Assembly: GCA_947489195.1 (NCBI GenBank)
Contig: CANLCT010000010.1
Coordinates: forward strand, 26,249 to 90,248
DNA: 64,000 nt
Reading direction: 5' to 3'
Source: an uncultured Aquimarina sp.
Lineage (GTDB): Bacteria > Bacteroidota > Bacteroidia > Flavobacteriales > Flavobacteriaceae
Shown here: positions 1-8,236 of the stretch, in pieces
Position numbering within the stretch: the first letter of the stretch is position 1
How the letters are laid out: every line of letters starts with the position of its first letter
Program-made: the position numbers and the translations under genes
Notes under the pieces: generated by a model
What the model was told of the DNA's origin: nothing
Database searches by the model: none
What the model saw: the letters and a program-made list of their open reading frames with translations, nothing else

Positions 1-242
1 TGACAGACGATGAAAGAAAAACAGCTATGAATACGGTTAACCCGAAATACGTATTACGTAATTATATGGCACAGTCAGCAATAGATGCGGCAGATGATGG
101 AGATTATACGGTATTAGGTGAACTTTTTGAACTTCTTAAAAAGCCTTATGACGAACAGCCAGGTGCATTAAAATGGTTTGCTAAACGTCCTGAATGGGCT
201 CGACATAAAGTAGGGTGTTCTATGCTTTCTTGTAGTTCATAA
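1..242 (+). CDS. selO: Protein adenylyltransferase SelO, C-terminal end (partial)
   Basis: Open reading frame that enters from the left edge; the first complete codon is at position 3 and the stop is TAA at 240-242. The 79 visible residues match the C-terminal end of the SelO/YdiU pseudokinase family: an NPKYVLRNY motif, a PYDEQP segment and the terminal GCSMLSCSS with its conserved cysteines. SelO proteins transfer AMP from ATP to Ser/Thr/Tyr residues of proteins and are linked to the oxidative stress response. The catalytic domain lies outside the window. Its neighbours are redox repair genes, which agrees with that role. The identification is by recognition of the tail only. Confidence 0.85.
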   Translation, partial: TDDERKTAMNTVNPKYVLRNYMAQSAIDAADDGDYTVLGELFELLKKPYDEQPGALKWFAKRPEWARHKVGCSMLSCSS

Positions 243-293
243 TAGTATAGCACTGTAATTTTTTAAGATTAAATTATGTTGTTGATAATTTTA

Positions 294-696
294 ATGAATT
301 TAGAAGAAGGATATTCTGAAGGGATTTATAATGACAAGCGATATGGATTGACAAAAACAACATTTAATACGATTTGCTGATAAGAATTTCGTATTAATAT
401 GCTGAATTATTTTTTACTAGTCTAAGGCAAAAAAATCAAGCGTAGCCTAAGTTACGGTTGCTTTTTTTAACGAAAGAATAGTGAAAAAGAAACGGCAGAT
501 ATGCGAAATTTTTGTTAGTAAATCGTATAATAAAGGGAAATCAATAAAGTTTTACGCAGAAGAATTAGGAGGGACTGATTTTGTGAGTCTTAACTATTAT
601 GTTACCAAAACCAAAGAATTACTTAAGCCTTGCGAAATGCCAGAAAAAAAAGTAATCCATTTTTTAAACAATATAAAGCTCATTAAATCTGAGTAA
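294..696 (+). pseudogene. Small conserved flavobacterial protein, interrupted by an insertion
   Basis: An ATG at 294 opens 25 codons (MNLEEGYSEGIYNDKRYG and on to TKTTFN, ending at 368). The frame then runs into a stop inside an inserted element. After position 531 the same reading resumes as KGKSIKFYAEELGG and continues to a stop at 694-696. Removing 163 bases (369-531) rejoins TTFN to KGKS in frame and gives a plausible 79-residue protein. A GTG-started frame from 481 covers only the second half and begins inside the insert, so it is probably not a real gene. The function is unknown; I recall similar small proteins near msrA in other flavobacteria, which would need a search to confirm. Confidence 0.7.
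367..528. mobile_element. MITE-like element, about 160 bp, full-length imperfect palindrome
   Basis: The outer ends are inverted repeats: the first 28 bases of one end and the reverse complement of the other begin ATACGATTT and differ at only 5 positions, all transitions. The centre (429-468) is a second palindrome running from an A7 tract to a T7 tract. The two arms resemble each other over most of their length, so the whole element can fold into one long hairpin. AAT (or TAAT) flanks both sides at 366-368 and 529-531, as a target duplication would. It interrupts a small gene. No transposase is encoded, so it would be non-autonomous. Confidence 0.65.
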
Positions 697-797
697 AATA
701 GCACAGTAAAGAGGATGAATATATAAATGAAAAAGAAGTATCTCTGCTTAATTTTGCTTTGCAAATAAATTAAATAACTCGTATTAAAACGTATACT

Positions 798-1298
798 ATG
801 AAAGATTTGAAGAAAGCATATATTGCAGGAGGCTGTTTTTGGGGTATGGAAGATTTATTTAGGTCAAGACCTGGAATTGAAGATACAGAAGTCGGCTATC
901 AGGGAGGAATAAATGAAAATCCAACTTATCAGAATCACCCAGGACATGCTGAGGGTATCGAATTAACCTACAACCCAAATGAAACATCATTTGAAGAAAT
1001 TTTAGATTTCTTTTTTAGAATTCATAACCCAACAACTGTTGATCAGCAAGGAAATGATAGAGGTTCTAGTTATCGATCAGCAATTTTTTATCAAAACGAA
1101 GAAGAGAAATCCATAGCAATTGATATGATTTCATTAGTTAATGCTTCGGGTAAATGGGAAGGTGATGTAGTAACTACTTTAGAACCATTTTCTACATTCT
1201 GGAAAGCAGAAGAAAGTCACCAAGACTATTTGGTAAAACACCCTAATGGTTATACCTGTCATTTTTTACGATTCGAAGAAAGTTTTATTTCAGAATAA
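798..1298 (+). CDS. msrA: Peptide-methionine (S)-S-oxide reductase MsrA
   Basis: A 166-residue protein of normal MsrA length. It reduces methionine-S-sulfoxide in proteins back to methionine in the cytoplasm. The active-site motif GCFWG is at residues 12-16 (catalytic Cys13), followed by GYQGG where most members have GYTGG, then the [10 protein letters not shown] and [17 protein letters not shown] blocks of the family. A further cysteine near residue 154 could act as resolving cysteine. The next gene, 62 bases downstream on the same strand, encodes a glutaredoxin/thioredoxin-reductase fusion that could supply the electrons. Family assignment is secure. Confidence 0.96.
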   Translation: MKDLKKAYIAGGCFWGMEDLFRSRPGIEDTEVGYQGGINENPTYQNHPGHAEGIELTYNPNETSFEEILDFFFRIHNPTTVDQQGNDRGSSYRSAIFYQNEEEKSIAIDMISLVNASGKWEGDVVTTLEPFSTFWKAEESHQDYLVKHPNGYTCHFLRFEESFISE

Positions 1299-1360
1299 AA
1301 AAGTAAAATAGATTGATATACTTCAAAGGGTTTAACTCAAAACTTGATAAAAAAATAAAA

Positions 1361-2770
1361 ATGAATACATTAAAATTATACGGAGCAGACTGGTGTCCAG
1401 ATTGCCGAAGAGCTAAAGCATATTTAAAAGAAAGCAATATAGATTTTGAATTTGTAGATGTAGACTTAGATGAGAGTGCTACTCGTTTAGTAGAAAAAAT
1501 TAATAAGGGGAAACGAATTATCCCTACGATAGATTTGAATGGAAAAACCTATACAAATCCTAGTAATACTACATTAGCAGATGCCTTAGGAATTAACGAT
1601 GCCGGAGTAGTTCAACTTTTTGGAGCAGACTGGTGTCCAGATTGTCGCAGAGCAAAAAGCTATTTAGCAGATAATAACGTTAATTTTCAATTTATTGATG
1701 TAGATGAACACGACTGGGCAACGGCAAAAGTCGAGGAAATTAATAAAGGGAAACGAATTATTCCGACAGTGTTGATCGATGGGAACCCCTATACAAACCC
1801 AGGTAACAACACGCTTAAGGAGCTACTAAGTATCGATGTTAAAAAAGAACATAAAGTTTACGATACTATAATTATTGGAGGAGGTGCAGCAGGATTAACA
1901 ACTTCAATTTATGCACAAAGAGATCGTTTTGATAGCTTAATATTAGAAAAGAAGACTATTGGTGGTAATGCTTTTTTAACTCAGAAAATTGAAAATTATC
2001 CAGGTTTTACTAATATCTCTGGTCCCGATTTAATGGATAAGATGGAAGAACAAGCTCTAACTTACGGGGCAACTATTAAAACAGGGATTGATGTAACTTC
2101 TATTGAAAAGAAAGACGGGAAGTTTTATGTAAAATCTACTCACGATACTTTCATAGGACGAAGTGTAGTAGCTTCTACAGGTTCTACATATCGTAAATTA
2201 GGTATTGAAGGAGAAGAAGAATTAATAGGTTCGGGAGTACACTTTTGCGCAACTTGTGATGGCGCTTTTTATAGAGATCGAGAAGTAGTTGTTATAGGAG
2301 GTGGTAACAGTGCATTAGAAGAAGGTATTTTTCTGTCTAGTTTTGTGAAGAAAGTTAAAATCGTTCATCGTTCAGAAGGGTTTACAGCCTCACCAACCTA
2401 TGTAGAGAAGTTATCAGATATCGATACTATAGAAACTTTTATGAATAAGACTTCTGTTGCTTTTGTTGCTGACGATAAGGGAAATTTTAAAGGCCTAAAG
2501 GTAAAAGACAATAAAACCGGAAAAGAAGAATTAATAACAGGAGATGGTTCTTTCATTTTTATTGGGCTTATACCAAATACTACGCTTTTTAAAGATGTTA
2601 TCGAATTAAATGAAAGAGGTTTCATCGTTACAAAAGGTTTAGCTGAAACTTCTTTAAAAGGAATTTATGCCGCGGGTGATTGTAGAGAAGGAGCCATTGC
2701 TCAAGTAGCTGCTGCCACGGGCGAAGGAGTACTGGCCAGTTATGGTATTAAAGATTATTTGAAAAAATAA
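1361..2770 (+). CDS. Fusion of two glutaredoxin-like domains with thioredoxin reductase
   Basis: A 469-residue, three-domain disulfide reductase. Residues 1-80 and 84-157 are two similar NrdH/glutaredoxin-like domains, each with a WCPDC active site (cysteines 12/15 and 92/95) and the repeated string INKGKRIIPT. From about residue 166 follows a complete thioredoxin reductase: FAD-binding GGGAAG (173-178), active site CATC (296-299), NADPH-binding GGGNSA just after it, and the C-terminal GIYAAGDCREG. The frame is open back to a TTG at 1313, but the ATG at 1361 starts exactly at the first glutaredoxin strand and is preferred. Fused reductase and substrate domains suggest a self-contained NADPH-to-CPDC relay. 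It is probably co-transcribed with msrA. Confidence 0.9.
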   Translation: MNTLKLYGADWCPDCRRAKAYLKESNIDFEFVDVDLDESATRLVEKINKGKRIIPTIDLNGKTYTNPSNTTLADALGINDAGVVQLFGADWCPDCRRAKSYLADNNVNFQFIDVDEHDWATAKVEEINKGKRIIPTVLIDGNPYTNPGNNTLKELLSIDVKKEHKVYDTIIIGGGAAGLTTSIYAQRDRFDSLILEKKTIGGNAFLTQKIENYPGFTNISGPDLMDKMEEQALTYGATIKTGIDVTSIEKKDGKFYVKSTHDTFIGRSVVASTGSTYRKLGIEGEEELIGSGVHFCATCDGAFYRDREVVVIGGGNSALEEGIFLSSFVKKVKIVHRSEGFTASPTYVEKLSDIDTIETFMNKTSVAFVADDKGNFKGLKVKDNKTGKEELITGDGSFIFIGLIPNTTLFKDVIELNERGFIVTKGLAETSLKGIYAAGDCREGAIAQVAAATGEGVLASYGIKDYLKK

Positions 2771-2786
2771 GATGTTATTAAGTTAT

Positions 2787-3150
2787 TCATTCGATGTCAT
2801 TTAAGTCTAATATAGAATTCATTTCTAATTGAAAAAGAGTCCCTTTAATTAGACTTTCTAAACCTTCAATATTTTTGTTTTGTCGATTTAAATGAAATAA
2901 TTGCTAAAGGGGTATCACATTTGATGGTTTTAAAAGGATTTGTTTGTCCACAATCTTTGCATTCACATCCTTTTTTAGCCGAATCAATAATTGTCAACAA
3001 ATTTTTCATTTCTTTTTGATCGAGAATAATAGCGATGTCTCCAAGTTGTAACTGAATCTTTTCAAAAGAAGTAGCATATTCATTTAAAGCATCCTTTAAT
3101 AAGTAAGTGGTTCCAGTATTATTGTGATAAACGGGTTCTAAATAATTCAT
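2787..3150 (-). pseudogene. Conserved small protein with CxCxxC motif, frameshifted near its end
   Basis: The 94-codon frame from 3150 (MNYLEPVYHNNTGTTYLL...) stops at 2866-2868. One frame over, the reading continues as NIEGLESLIKGTLFQLEM and on to a stop at 2787-2789, which looks like a real protein end. A single missing A in the A5 run near 2871-2876 would join the two, giving about 120 residues. A CECKDC motif lies around residues 62-67 and suggests metal or disulfide chemistry. It is divergent from flavodoxin with 60 bases between. The break could be a true mutation or a homopolymer error. The function is unknown. Confidence 0.7.
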
Positions 3151-3175
3151 AAAATAAATTTTATCAAATATATTG

Positions 3176-3206
3176 TTTATTTTTATTTAGAATAATTAAA
3201 AATAAA
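3176..3206. promoter_or_regulatory. 10-bp inverted repeat upstream of flavodoxin
   Basis: TTTATTTTTA (3176-3185) and TAAAAATAAA (3197-3206) form a perfect 10-bp dyad with an 11-base spacer, ending 4 bases before the flavodoxin ATG and lying between two divergent genes. It could be an operator, for example for an iron-responsive repressor, since flavodoxins often replace ferredoxin when iron is scarce. In such AT-rich DNA the dyad could also be chance. Confidence 0.3.
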
Positions 3207-3210
3207 TGTC

Positions 3211-3756
3211 ATGGAAAAAATAGGATTATTTTATGGTTCTGATACTGGAGTAACAGATGATATTACTAAAGATTTTACATCATTATGGAATAGTGATGAT
3301 TTGGAAGTTATGGAAATAGGTGATGCTAACCTTGAAAATTTTGAAAAATATAGGGTACTTATTTTGGGATTATCCACATGGTATGATGGGGATTTACAAA
3401 GTGACTGGGAAAACTTTTTTGATGATTTTAAAACAATTGATTTCACCAATAAAATAGTAGCTATTTACGGTCTTAGTGATCAAATCGGTTATGCCGAATA
3501 TTTTGTTGATGGTATTGGCATTATAGCTAAAGTTGTTATTGAAAATGGCGGGAAAGTAATTGGTCATTGGCCTACAGATGGTTATCGCCATACTGATTCG
3601 GTAGCTTTTGTTGATGAAGATGAAACTATGTTTTACGGTTTAGCTTTGGATAATGATAATGAGTCTCAATTAACGTATACACGTTTAAGTGCCTGGATAA
3701 ATCAGGTAAAAGACGAATTAAGTAATTTATTAATTTCTGAACAAGTAACAATCTAA
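3211..3756 (+). CDS. fldA: Long-chain flavodoxin
   Basis: A 181-residue acidic electron-transfer protein that binds FMN in the cytoplasm. The N-terminal GLFYGSDTGVTDD is the phosphate-binding loop (usual form T/S-x-T-G), the STWYDGDLQSDW segment is the 50s/60s loop stacking on the flavin, and YGLSDQIGYAEYF is the 90s loop with its tyrosine. The length and the inserted segment after residue 115 fit the long-chain class. Its partner is not seen here. An 18-bp inverted repeat spans its last codons and the sequence after the stop. Confidence 0.95.
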   Translation: MEKIGLFYGSDTGVTDDITKDFTSLWNSDDLEVMEIGDANLENFEKYRVLILGLSTWYDGDLQSDWENFFDDFKTIDFTNKIVAIYGLSDQIGYAEYFVDGIGIIAKVVIENGGKVIGHWPTDGYRHTDSVAFVDEDETMFYGLALDNDNESQLTYTRLSAWINQVKDELSNLLISEQVTI

Positions 3757-3783
3757 TCATGCTATTTGTTCAGAAATTAATAA
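3727..3783 (+). repeat. Perfect 18-bp inverted repeat across the flavodoxin stop codon
   Basis: Bases 3727-3744 and 3766-3783 are exact reverse complements (18 bp) separated by 21 bases. The left arm encodes LLISEQ near the protein end, and the TAA stop (3754-3756) sits in the loop. There is no T-run after it, so a simple intrinsic terminator is unlikely. A 3' stabilising hairpin or a relic of a small inverted duplication fits better. Confidence 0.6.
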
Positions 3784-3939
3784 TTATTTAAGTATACTTA
3801 AGCCCCTCCCTTTTTATGTAAGCTTATGATAAAAAATGTATAAAACTTGTTTTTCATATTTTTATTTCTAAAAAAAATTAAGATTGATAATCTATGAAAT
3901 TACAGGTTAAATTCTCATTAGAAAAACCATCTGATGCTG

Positions 3940-5865
3940 TTACGGTATCAAACGAGTAATAGGCTTTGAAAAATTAAATACTTGTAGACTCACACTTGAA
4001 ATCATTCCTCCTTCATCAGAAAAAGTTACGCTAATTTTATTTGATTTCTTTAGGTGTTTATAGGGTACAGGGATTTCAATAACTCCAAAAAATTGATCTC
4101 TATTTTTTTGATCATAGCCTTTCCAATCCTTAACCATTTTTATTTGTTTACCATTTATCTCTATTGATGGATTTAACAATAAATCATGCCCTCTCCCTAC
4201 TCCTAGTCTCAATATAGCTTCTCCTTGATTTCCTAATGATACTCCTTTTACTGTAAATTCAATCTTTTTATTAGCAACTATTGATTTTAAATAGCTTTCT
4301 GCATATATCTTTTGCTCTTCTGAAGTATTTGTTATTACTATTTCTTTACTTAAATGATACTCCAATATAACTGTAGCCTCTTTTTCTAACGTGATTATTT
4401 GAGGGTTAACTTGTTCACTTGTATCAAGAACAGGTACGCCTTTTTTATTGGCGTATAAATGCTTTACTAGCACAGCTCCGTCTAATGAATTTGCTTTTAG
4501 CTCTGGAATATTCAATTTTACGCTAACCGAATTATGCTCTAAATTACTCAAAATAACGTAAGCTTTTTTCCCTTTAATATAAGCATCAATTAATAGATCC
4601 GGATCATTTGCGTAGGTATCCACTCTTGTCCCCTTTACGTTATTCCAAAGTTCAAAAAACTTTAAAAAATCGGTATATACCCATTGATCCCCCATTTCAC
4701 CTTTTACCTCTTTATTTTGACGTAATAAACGATAACTATACTTATAATTTTCTGGATTTTGCCACCATTTTGCTTTTAAAATCATAAATGGAATGGCACT
4801 AATAATTTGATCTTGTCGTTCCATAAACTGCATCATCATTGACGAAAATGTTCTAACATTAAACCAATCACGTGGTTTATAATATTTCCCATTTAACGAT
4901 CGACCTAACCATCCATATTCTGATATACTAAAGGGTTTTACTTTACCTAGTTTTATATAACTATACTGTTCTACCATATCCAAAATAGCTTCTGTATTAC
5001 TTCCTTTTCGCTGTAACTCCTCTCCACTATCTGCTAAAAAATCATATAAGTGTAATGAAAAGAAATCCATGTCATTCCCTGCCTCATCAATAAAAAGCGC
5101 CCAATTATTTTTCCAATGATTAAAATTATTATCCTCATAAGCTGGATGAGCTGCCGAATACCCTCCTACTTTTACATCTGGATTAAGTGCTTTTATCCTT
5201 TTTGCTACAACCTTATGCATTTGTGTTATTTTCGCATTCGTTGTTCCTAATTTTCTTGATTTTACAAAAGGCTCATTTAACACCTCTACATATCTAGGTT
5301 TAGGCTTTCCGGTTTCTTTACCTTCACCAAAAAATTCTTTCAAATAAGTTGCATAAAATGCAGCAACAGCATCGTAATCTTTATATGCCCAGGGTGCTGA
5401 AGTTGAGCAACATTTATTGGGTCTGGTAAGCTGACCCGAAGGGTACATTGGGGTGGGTTGCCCTCCAAAAATCATATTACTATAACGATCTTCAAAAACA
5501 TGTGTACTTTTCTGTTTTGCATAATTACTTTTTGAAGCTTTTCCCTTTGATTTCAATATTTCTAAATCGGGCCAACCCTTTTTATTTGAATCTTCAGAAG
5601 ATTGATCAAACTCCCAAACCATACTCCCATTATTCCTTCCTAAATACACATCATACGCTTCCAAAAAATGTTTACGTTGTGTATCACTATCCCATTCATT
5701 ATCGTCAATATCTCCGTGGAGTATTATAAATTTACTTCTATCAAATTCAGATACTCCATGCACAGCATGTTTTGTATTAAAGTTGACTTCAACTTGAATT
5801 GAATTTTGAGACTCAATTTGAGTCATCCACAAAAAAACGCCTATTATTAAAATATAATATTTCAT
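3940..5865 (-). CDS. GH86 beta-agarase/beta-porphyranase, secreted
   Basis: A 641-residue secreted glycoside hydrolase. The ATG at 5865 gives a signal peptide (MKYYILIIGVFLWMTQIESQ); an upstream in-frame ATG at 5901 would place 12 polar residues ahead of it and is less likely. GH86-like features: the DVYLGRNNGSMVWEF segment, the YVEVLNEPF strand with the probable acid/base Glu, and SISEYGW with the probable nucleophile Glu, in a TIM barrel followed by beta-sandwich modules. GH86 enzymes cleave agarose or porphyran endolytically. No T9SS domain is seen at the C-terminus (it ends FNFSKPITRLIP). It is downstream of, and co-oriented with, the GH117 gene. Agarase versus porphyranase cannot be decided from sequence by eye. 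Confidence 0.85.
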   Translation of the reverse strand: MKYYILIIGVFLWMTQIESQNSIQVEVNFNTKHAVHGVSEFDRSKFIILHGDIDDNEWDSDTQRKHFLEAYDVYLGRNNGSMVWEFDQSSEDSNKKGWPDLEILKSKGKASKSNYAKQKSTHVFEDRYSNMIFGGQPTPMYPSGQLTRPNKCCSTSAPWAYKDYDAVAAFYATYLKEFFGEGKETGKPKPRYVEVLNEPFVKSRKLGTTNAKITQMHKVVAKRIKALNPDVKVGGYSAAHPAYEDNNFNHWKNNWALFIDEAGNDMDFFSLHLYDFLADSGEELQRKGSNTEAILDMVEQYSYIKLGKVKPFSISEYGWLGRSLNGKYYKPRDWFNVRTFSSMMMQFMERQDQIISAIPFMILKAKWWQNPENYKYSYRLLRQNKEVKGEMGDQWVYTDFLKFFELWNNVKGTRVDTYANDPDLLIDAYIKGKKAYVILSNLEHNSVSVKLNIPELKANSLDGAVLVKHLYANKKGVPVLDTSEQVNPQIITLEKEATVILEYHLSKEIVITNTSEEQKIYAESYLKSIVANKKIEFTVKGVSLGNQGEAILRLGVGRGHDLLLNPSIEINGKQIKMVKDWKGYDQKNRDQFFGVIEIPVPYKHLKKSNKISVTFSDEGGMISSVSLQVFNFSKPITRLIP

Positions 5866-5982
5866 AACTAAATATATGTTTGCTTTTATAAAGTAACTCA
5901 ATATATCTAGACTTACTTAATAACGGTATAACAAATACATATATTCCTTGTACAGATTACTTTATAGGCTAACATATGGTAT

Positions 5983-6023
5983 AAAAAAAGCCACCTCTAA
6001 ATTAAATTAGAAGTGGCTTTTTT
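5983..6023 (-). terminator. Intrinsic terminator after the GH117 gene
   Basis: GCCAC-CTCTAA pairs with TTAGA-A-GTGGC (5990-6017) and is flanked by an A7 tract on the left and a T-run on the right. It lies just beyond the stop codon at 6041 of the minus-strand GH117 gene and could work in both directions. It separates GH117 from the GH86 transcript. Confidence 0.8.
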
Positions 6024-6040
6024 ATTTAACTTTTTTTAGT

Positions 6041-8143
6041 CTATTTTTTTACAAATAAACTTGACTTAACACTATTATTTGTATTCTTTAACACTAATAA
6101 ATAAACATTCGTAGGTAATTCTTCTATACTTATTGAACTATCGGTTTTTGCAATTCCTTCTTTTAAAATTGCTCCTTTCAAATCTACGATTGAGTATTCA
6201 ACAGCTTCATCAATGCCTTGAACTGTAATTTGATCACTTGCTGGATTAGGATATATCACTACTTTTGTGGCTATATCAAATTTATTATCTGTTACAGAAA
6301 GTGAAGATTCTTTTTTTAATGTGAATTTATCTAAATTCCACTGCCAAGTATCGGAGCCACTAGCAACAATAGTTAACCTATGAATTCCCACACTAAGTTC
6401 AACAACACTAGTACTCAATAAAACTTCATAATCATCAAAACTTCCATTGTTAGGAACTTGATCATCGGCTACCACAGTACCATTTAATAATAACTGAACT
6501 TCTGCATTATCACCTGGAGCACTAATTAAATAAGAAAGTGAATAAGTACCTGCTTCTGTTACTTCTATTTCGTACGTTGCACTATCATTTGCATTTACAA
6601 AATTAATACCTATGTTACTCGCATTTACACCAAATGGTACTTCGTCATCGTCAAAATCACCATCAGTTTCATTAAACTTTTCAGCTTCAATAATTAGTTC
6701 ATCACCAGATTGAACTGTTATTGTTTTTTCTCGATTTTTATTAATCAAATCAAAACGCCTCAGATACATCCAGCCTCCTGTAGCTCCATTTGCTGCTCTA
6801 GAAAAATCTAAATGATGAGATAATCCCCAACTTACTCCAAATTTTGGATCTGTCGTTGAAATGGTTTCTGGTCTAAAAATACCTAAAGCATCAGGAACTT
6901 CATTTCCATTTCTACCTGCTGTTCCCGAAGCCGTACCCATCATTTCAAAATTAACTCCGTCTGGAGCAAATTGAATCGAACCAATTTCAGGTCCATCTAG
7001 CTTTTGTATAATTGCTATTCCATCATTATAATTCCAAACACTTACTTCATGCCCAGTGTTAGTAATTGGATTGTATTCAGATTTTACATAAGGTCCTTCA
7101 ATATTATCAGCTATAGCTACTCCCCATCTAATTTCTCTTTCTCCACAAAAATTATCCTCTCCCATTCGCTCACCTTTATAGTATAAGTAAAATTTATTTT
7201 TATAAAGCATTAAACAAGGATCATGAACTTTATGACTATCAAAATCACCTTTTACATCCGCATCAAATCTACTTTTAGAACCAGCGGTCCATACTCCATT
7301 ATGAGACGGTCTCAAAATAGGCGCTGCTAACTTTCTCCATGGACCATTTGGCGAATCGGCTACAGCCATTGCTACATTATTTTTTACTCTTTCGATATAA
7401 GGAGACTTCACTACTTGATAAACTAAATAAAACTTATCGTTATGAGCAAAAACTTCAGGAGTAAAAACGGAACGATCATCAAATGAACCTGCAGGTCCTC
7501 TTTCTACAGCTGGGCCTTCTTCTTTCCAATCAAAACCATCAGTTGATGTAGCGTAATATACATCTGAATAATCCCAAGGAAAAACATTGTCATTTAGATT
7601 ATTAGTCCCAAAATAAGTTGAAGTTTGCGTTAATTTTCGAGAATACCATACATAATATTTATTATTGTATTTAATTACCGAACTAGGATCTCTCCTTGTA
7701 ATTAATGAATTAGCGACCAAGTCACCCGTTAGGGCAGTTTCAGAAAACTTTACGTTCCAAGTTTCGTTATCCGGTATTTGTGGGTTATTATAACTTATAC
7801 AATTATCGGCAGGATCTGTGTACCTATTCCAACGTACAGTAGCCGCACTAATTTTTTTAGCCCTTAATGCAATACTAATTGTTGTAGAGGGACTTTGATT
7901 ATATAGATCCTCAAAAACATATCCTTCTTTATTAAAATAAAGTGTTTTATTACCTGCAGTAGTGCTATTAAAAGAAAACTGACCATTTGCTGTAGTAGTT
8001 TGCTTAAGGTTATCTTCAAGTAATGTGATTTCCACACCGCTTAATGGATTACCTGTTTCATTATCCGTTATTGTTCCACTAAACGTTTGCCCAAATAGTG
8101 CAACTCCAATAAACAGATGTACTAAAATTAATAAATTCTTCAT
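6041..8143 (-). CDS. GH117 alpha-1,3-(3,6-anhydro)-L-galactosidase with CBM6 and T9SS domain
   Basis: A 700-residue multidomain enzyme. Signal peptide 1-19; a carboxypeptidase-regulatory-like beta domain at about 20-95 (SGTITDNETGNPLSGVEI); a five-bladed propeller of family GH117 at about 100-475 (RRDPSSVIKY with Asp152, GPAGSFDDRSVFTPEV, GDFDSHKVHDPCLM, GVAIADNIEGPYVKSEYNP); a CBM6-like module at about 490-610 (IIEAEKFNETDGD ... WQWNLDKFTLKK); and a type A T9SS sorting domain over the last 75 residues (VVIYPNPASDQITVQG). GH117 removes terminal 3,6-anhydro-L-galactose from neoagaro-oligosaccharides, the step after endo-agarases. Secretion plus CBM6 indicates action on the outside of the cell. 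Confidence 0.93.
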   Translation of the reverse strand: MKNLLILVHLFIGVALFGQTFSGTITDNETGNPLSGVEITLLEDNLKQTTTANGQFSFNSTTAGNKTLYFNKEGYVFEDLYNQSPSTTISIALRAKKISAATVRWNRYTDPADNCISYNNPQIPDNETWNVKFSETALTGDLVANSLITRRDPSSVIKYNNKYYVWYSRKLTQTSTYFGTNNLNDNVFPWDYSDVYYATSTDGFDWKEEGPAVERGPAGSFDDRSVFTPEVFAHNDKFYLVYQVVKSPYIERVKNNVAMAVADSPNGPWRKLAAPILRPSHNGVWTAGSKSRFDADVKGDFDSHKVHDPCLMLYKNKFYLYYKGERMGEDNFCGEREIRWGVAIADNIEGPYVKSEYNPITNTGHEVSVWNYNDGIAIIQKLDGPEIGSIQFAPDGVNFEMMGTASGTAGRNGNEVPDALGIFRPETISTTDPKFGVSWGLSHHLDFSRAANGATGGWMYLRRFDLINKNREKTITVQSGDELIIEAEKFNETDGDFDDDEVPFGVNASNIGINFVNANDSATYEIEVTEAGTYSLSYLISAPGDNAEVQLLLNGTVVADDQVPNNGSFDDYEVLLSTSVVELSVGIHRLTIVASGSDTWQWNLDKFTLKKESSLSVTDNKFDIATKVVIYPNPASDQITVQGIDEAVEYSIVDLKGAILKEGIAKTDSSISIEELPTNVYLLVLKNTNNSVKSSLFVKK

Positions 8144-8236
8144 AGTAGTTTTTATGATTTTGTCATCTGTAAATATAATCTGATTAGATATACTTACAAC
8201 TAATTGGTAAAATTAAAAAGTAAGTAAACAGCTACT

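Noticed and set aside
481..696. GTG-started 71-codon ORF
   Set aside because: Its first 17 codons lie inside the inserted element; it is better explained as the second half of an interrupted gene.
1313..1360. TTG-started extension of the glutaredoxin/thioredoxin-reductase gene
   Set aside because: The 16 extra residues have no family match, and the ATG at 1361 begins exactly at the first beta strand.
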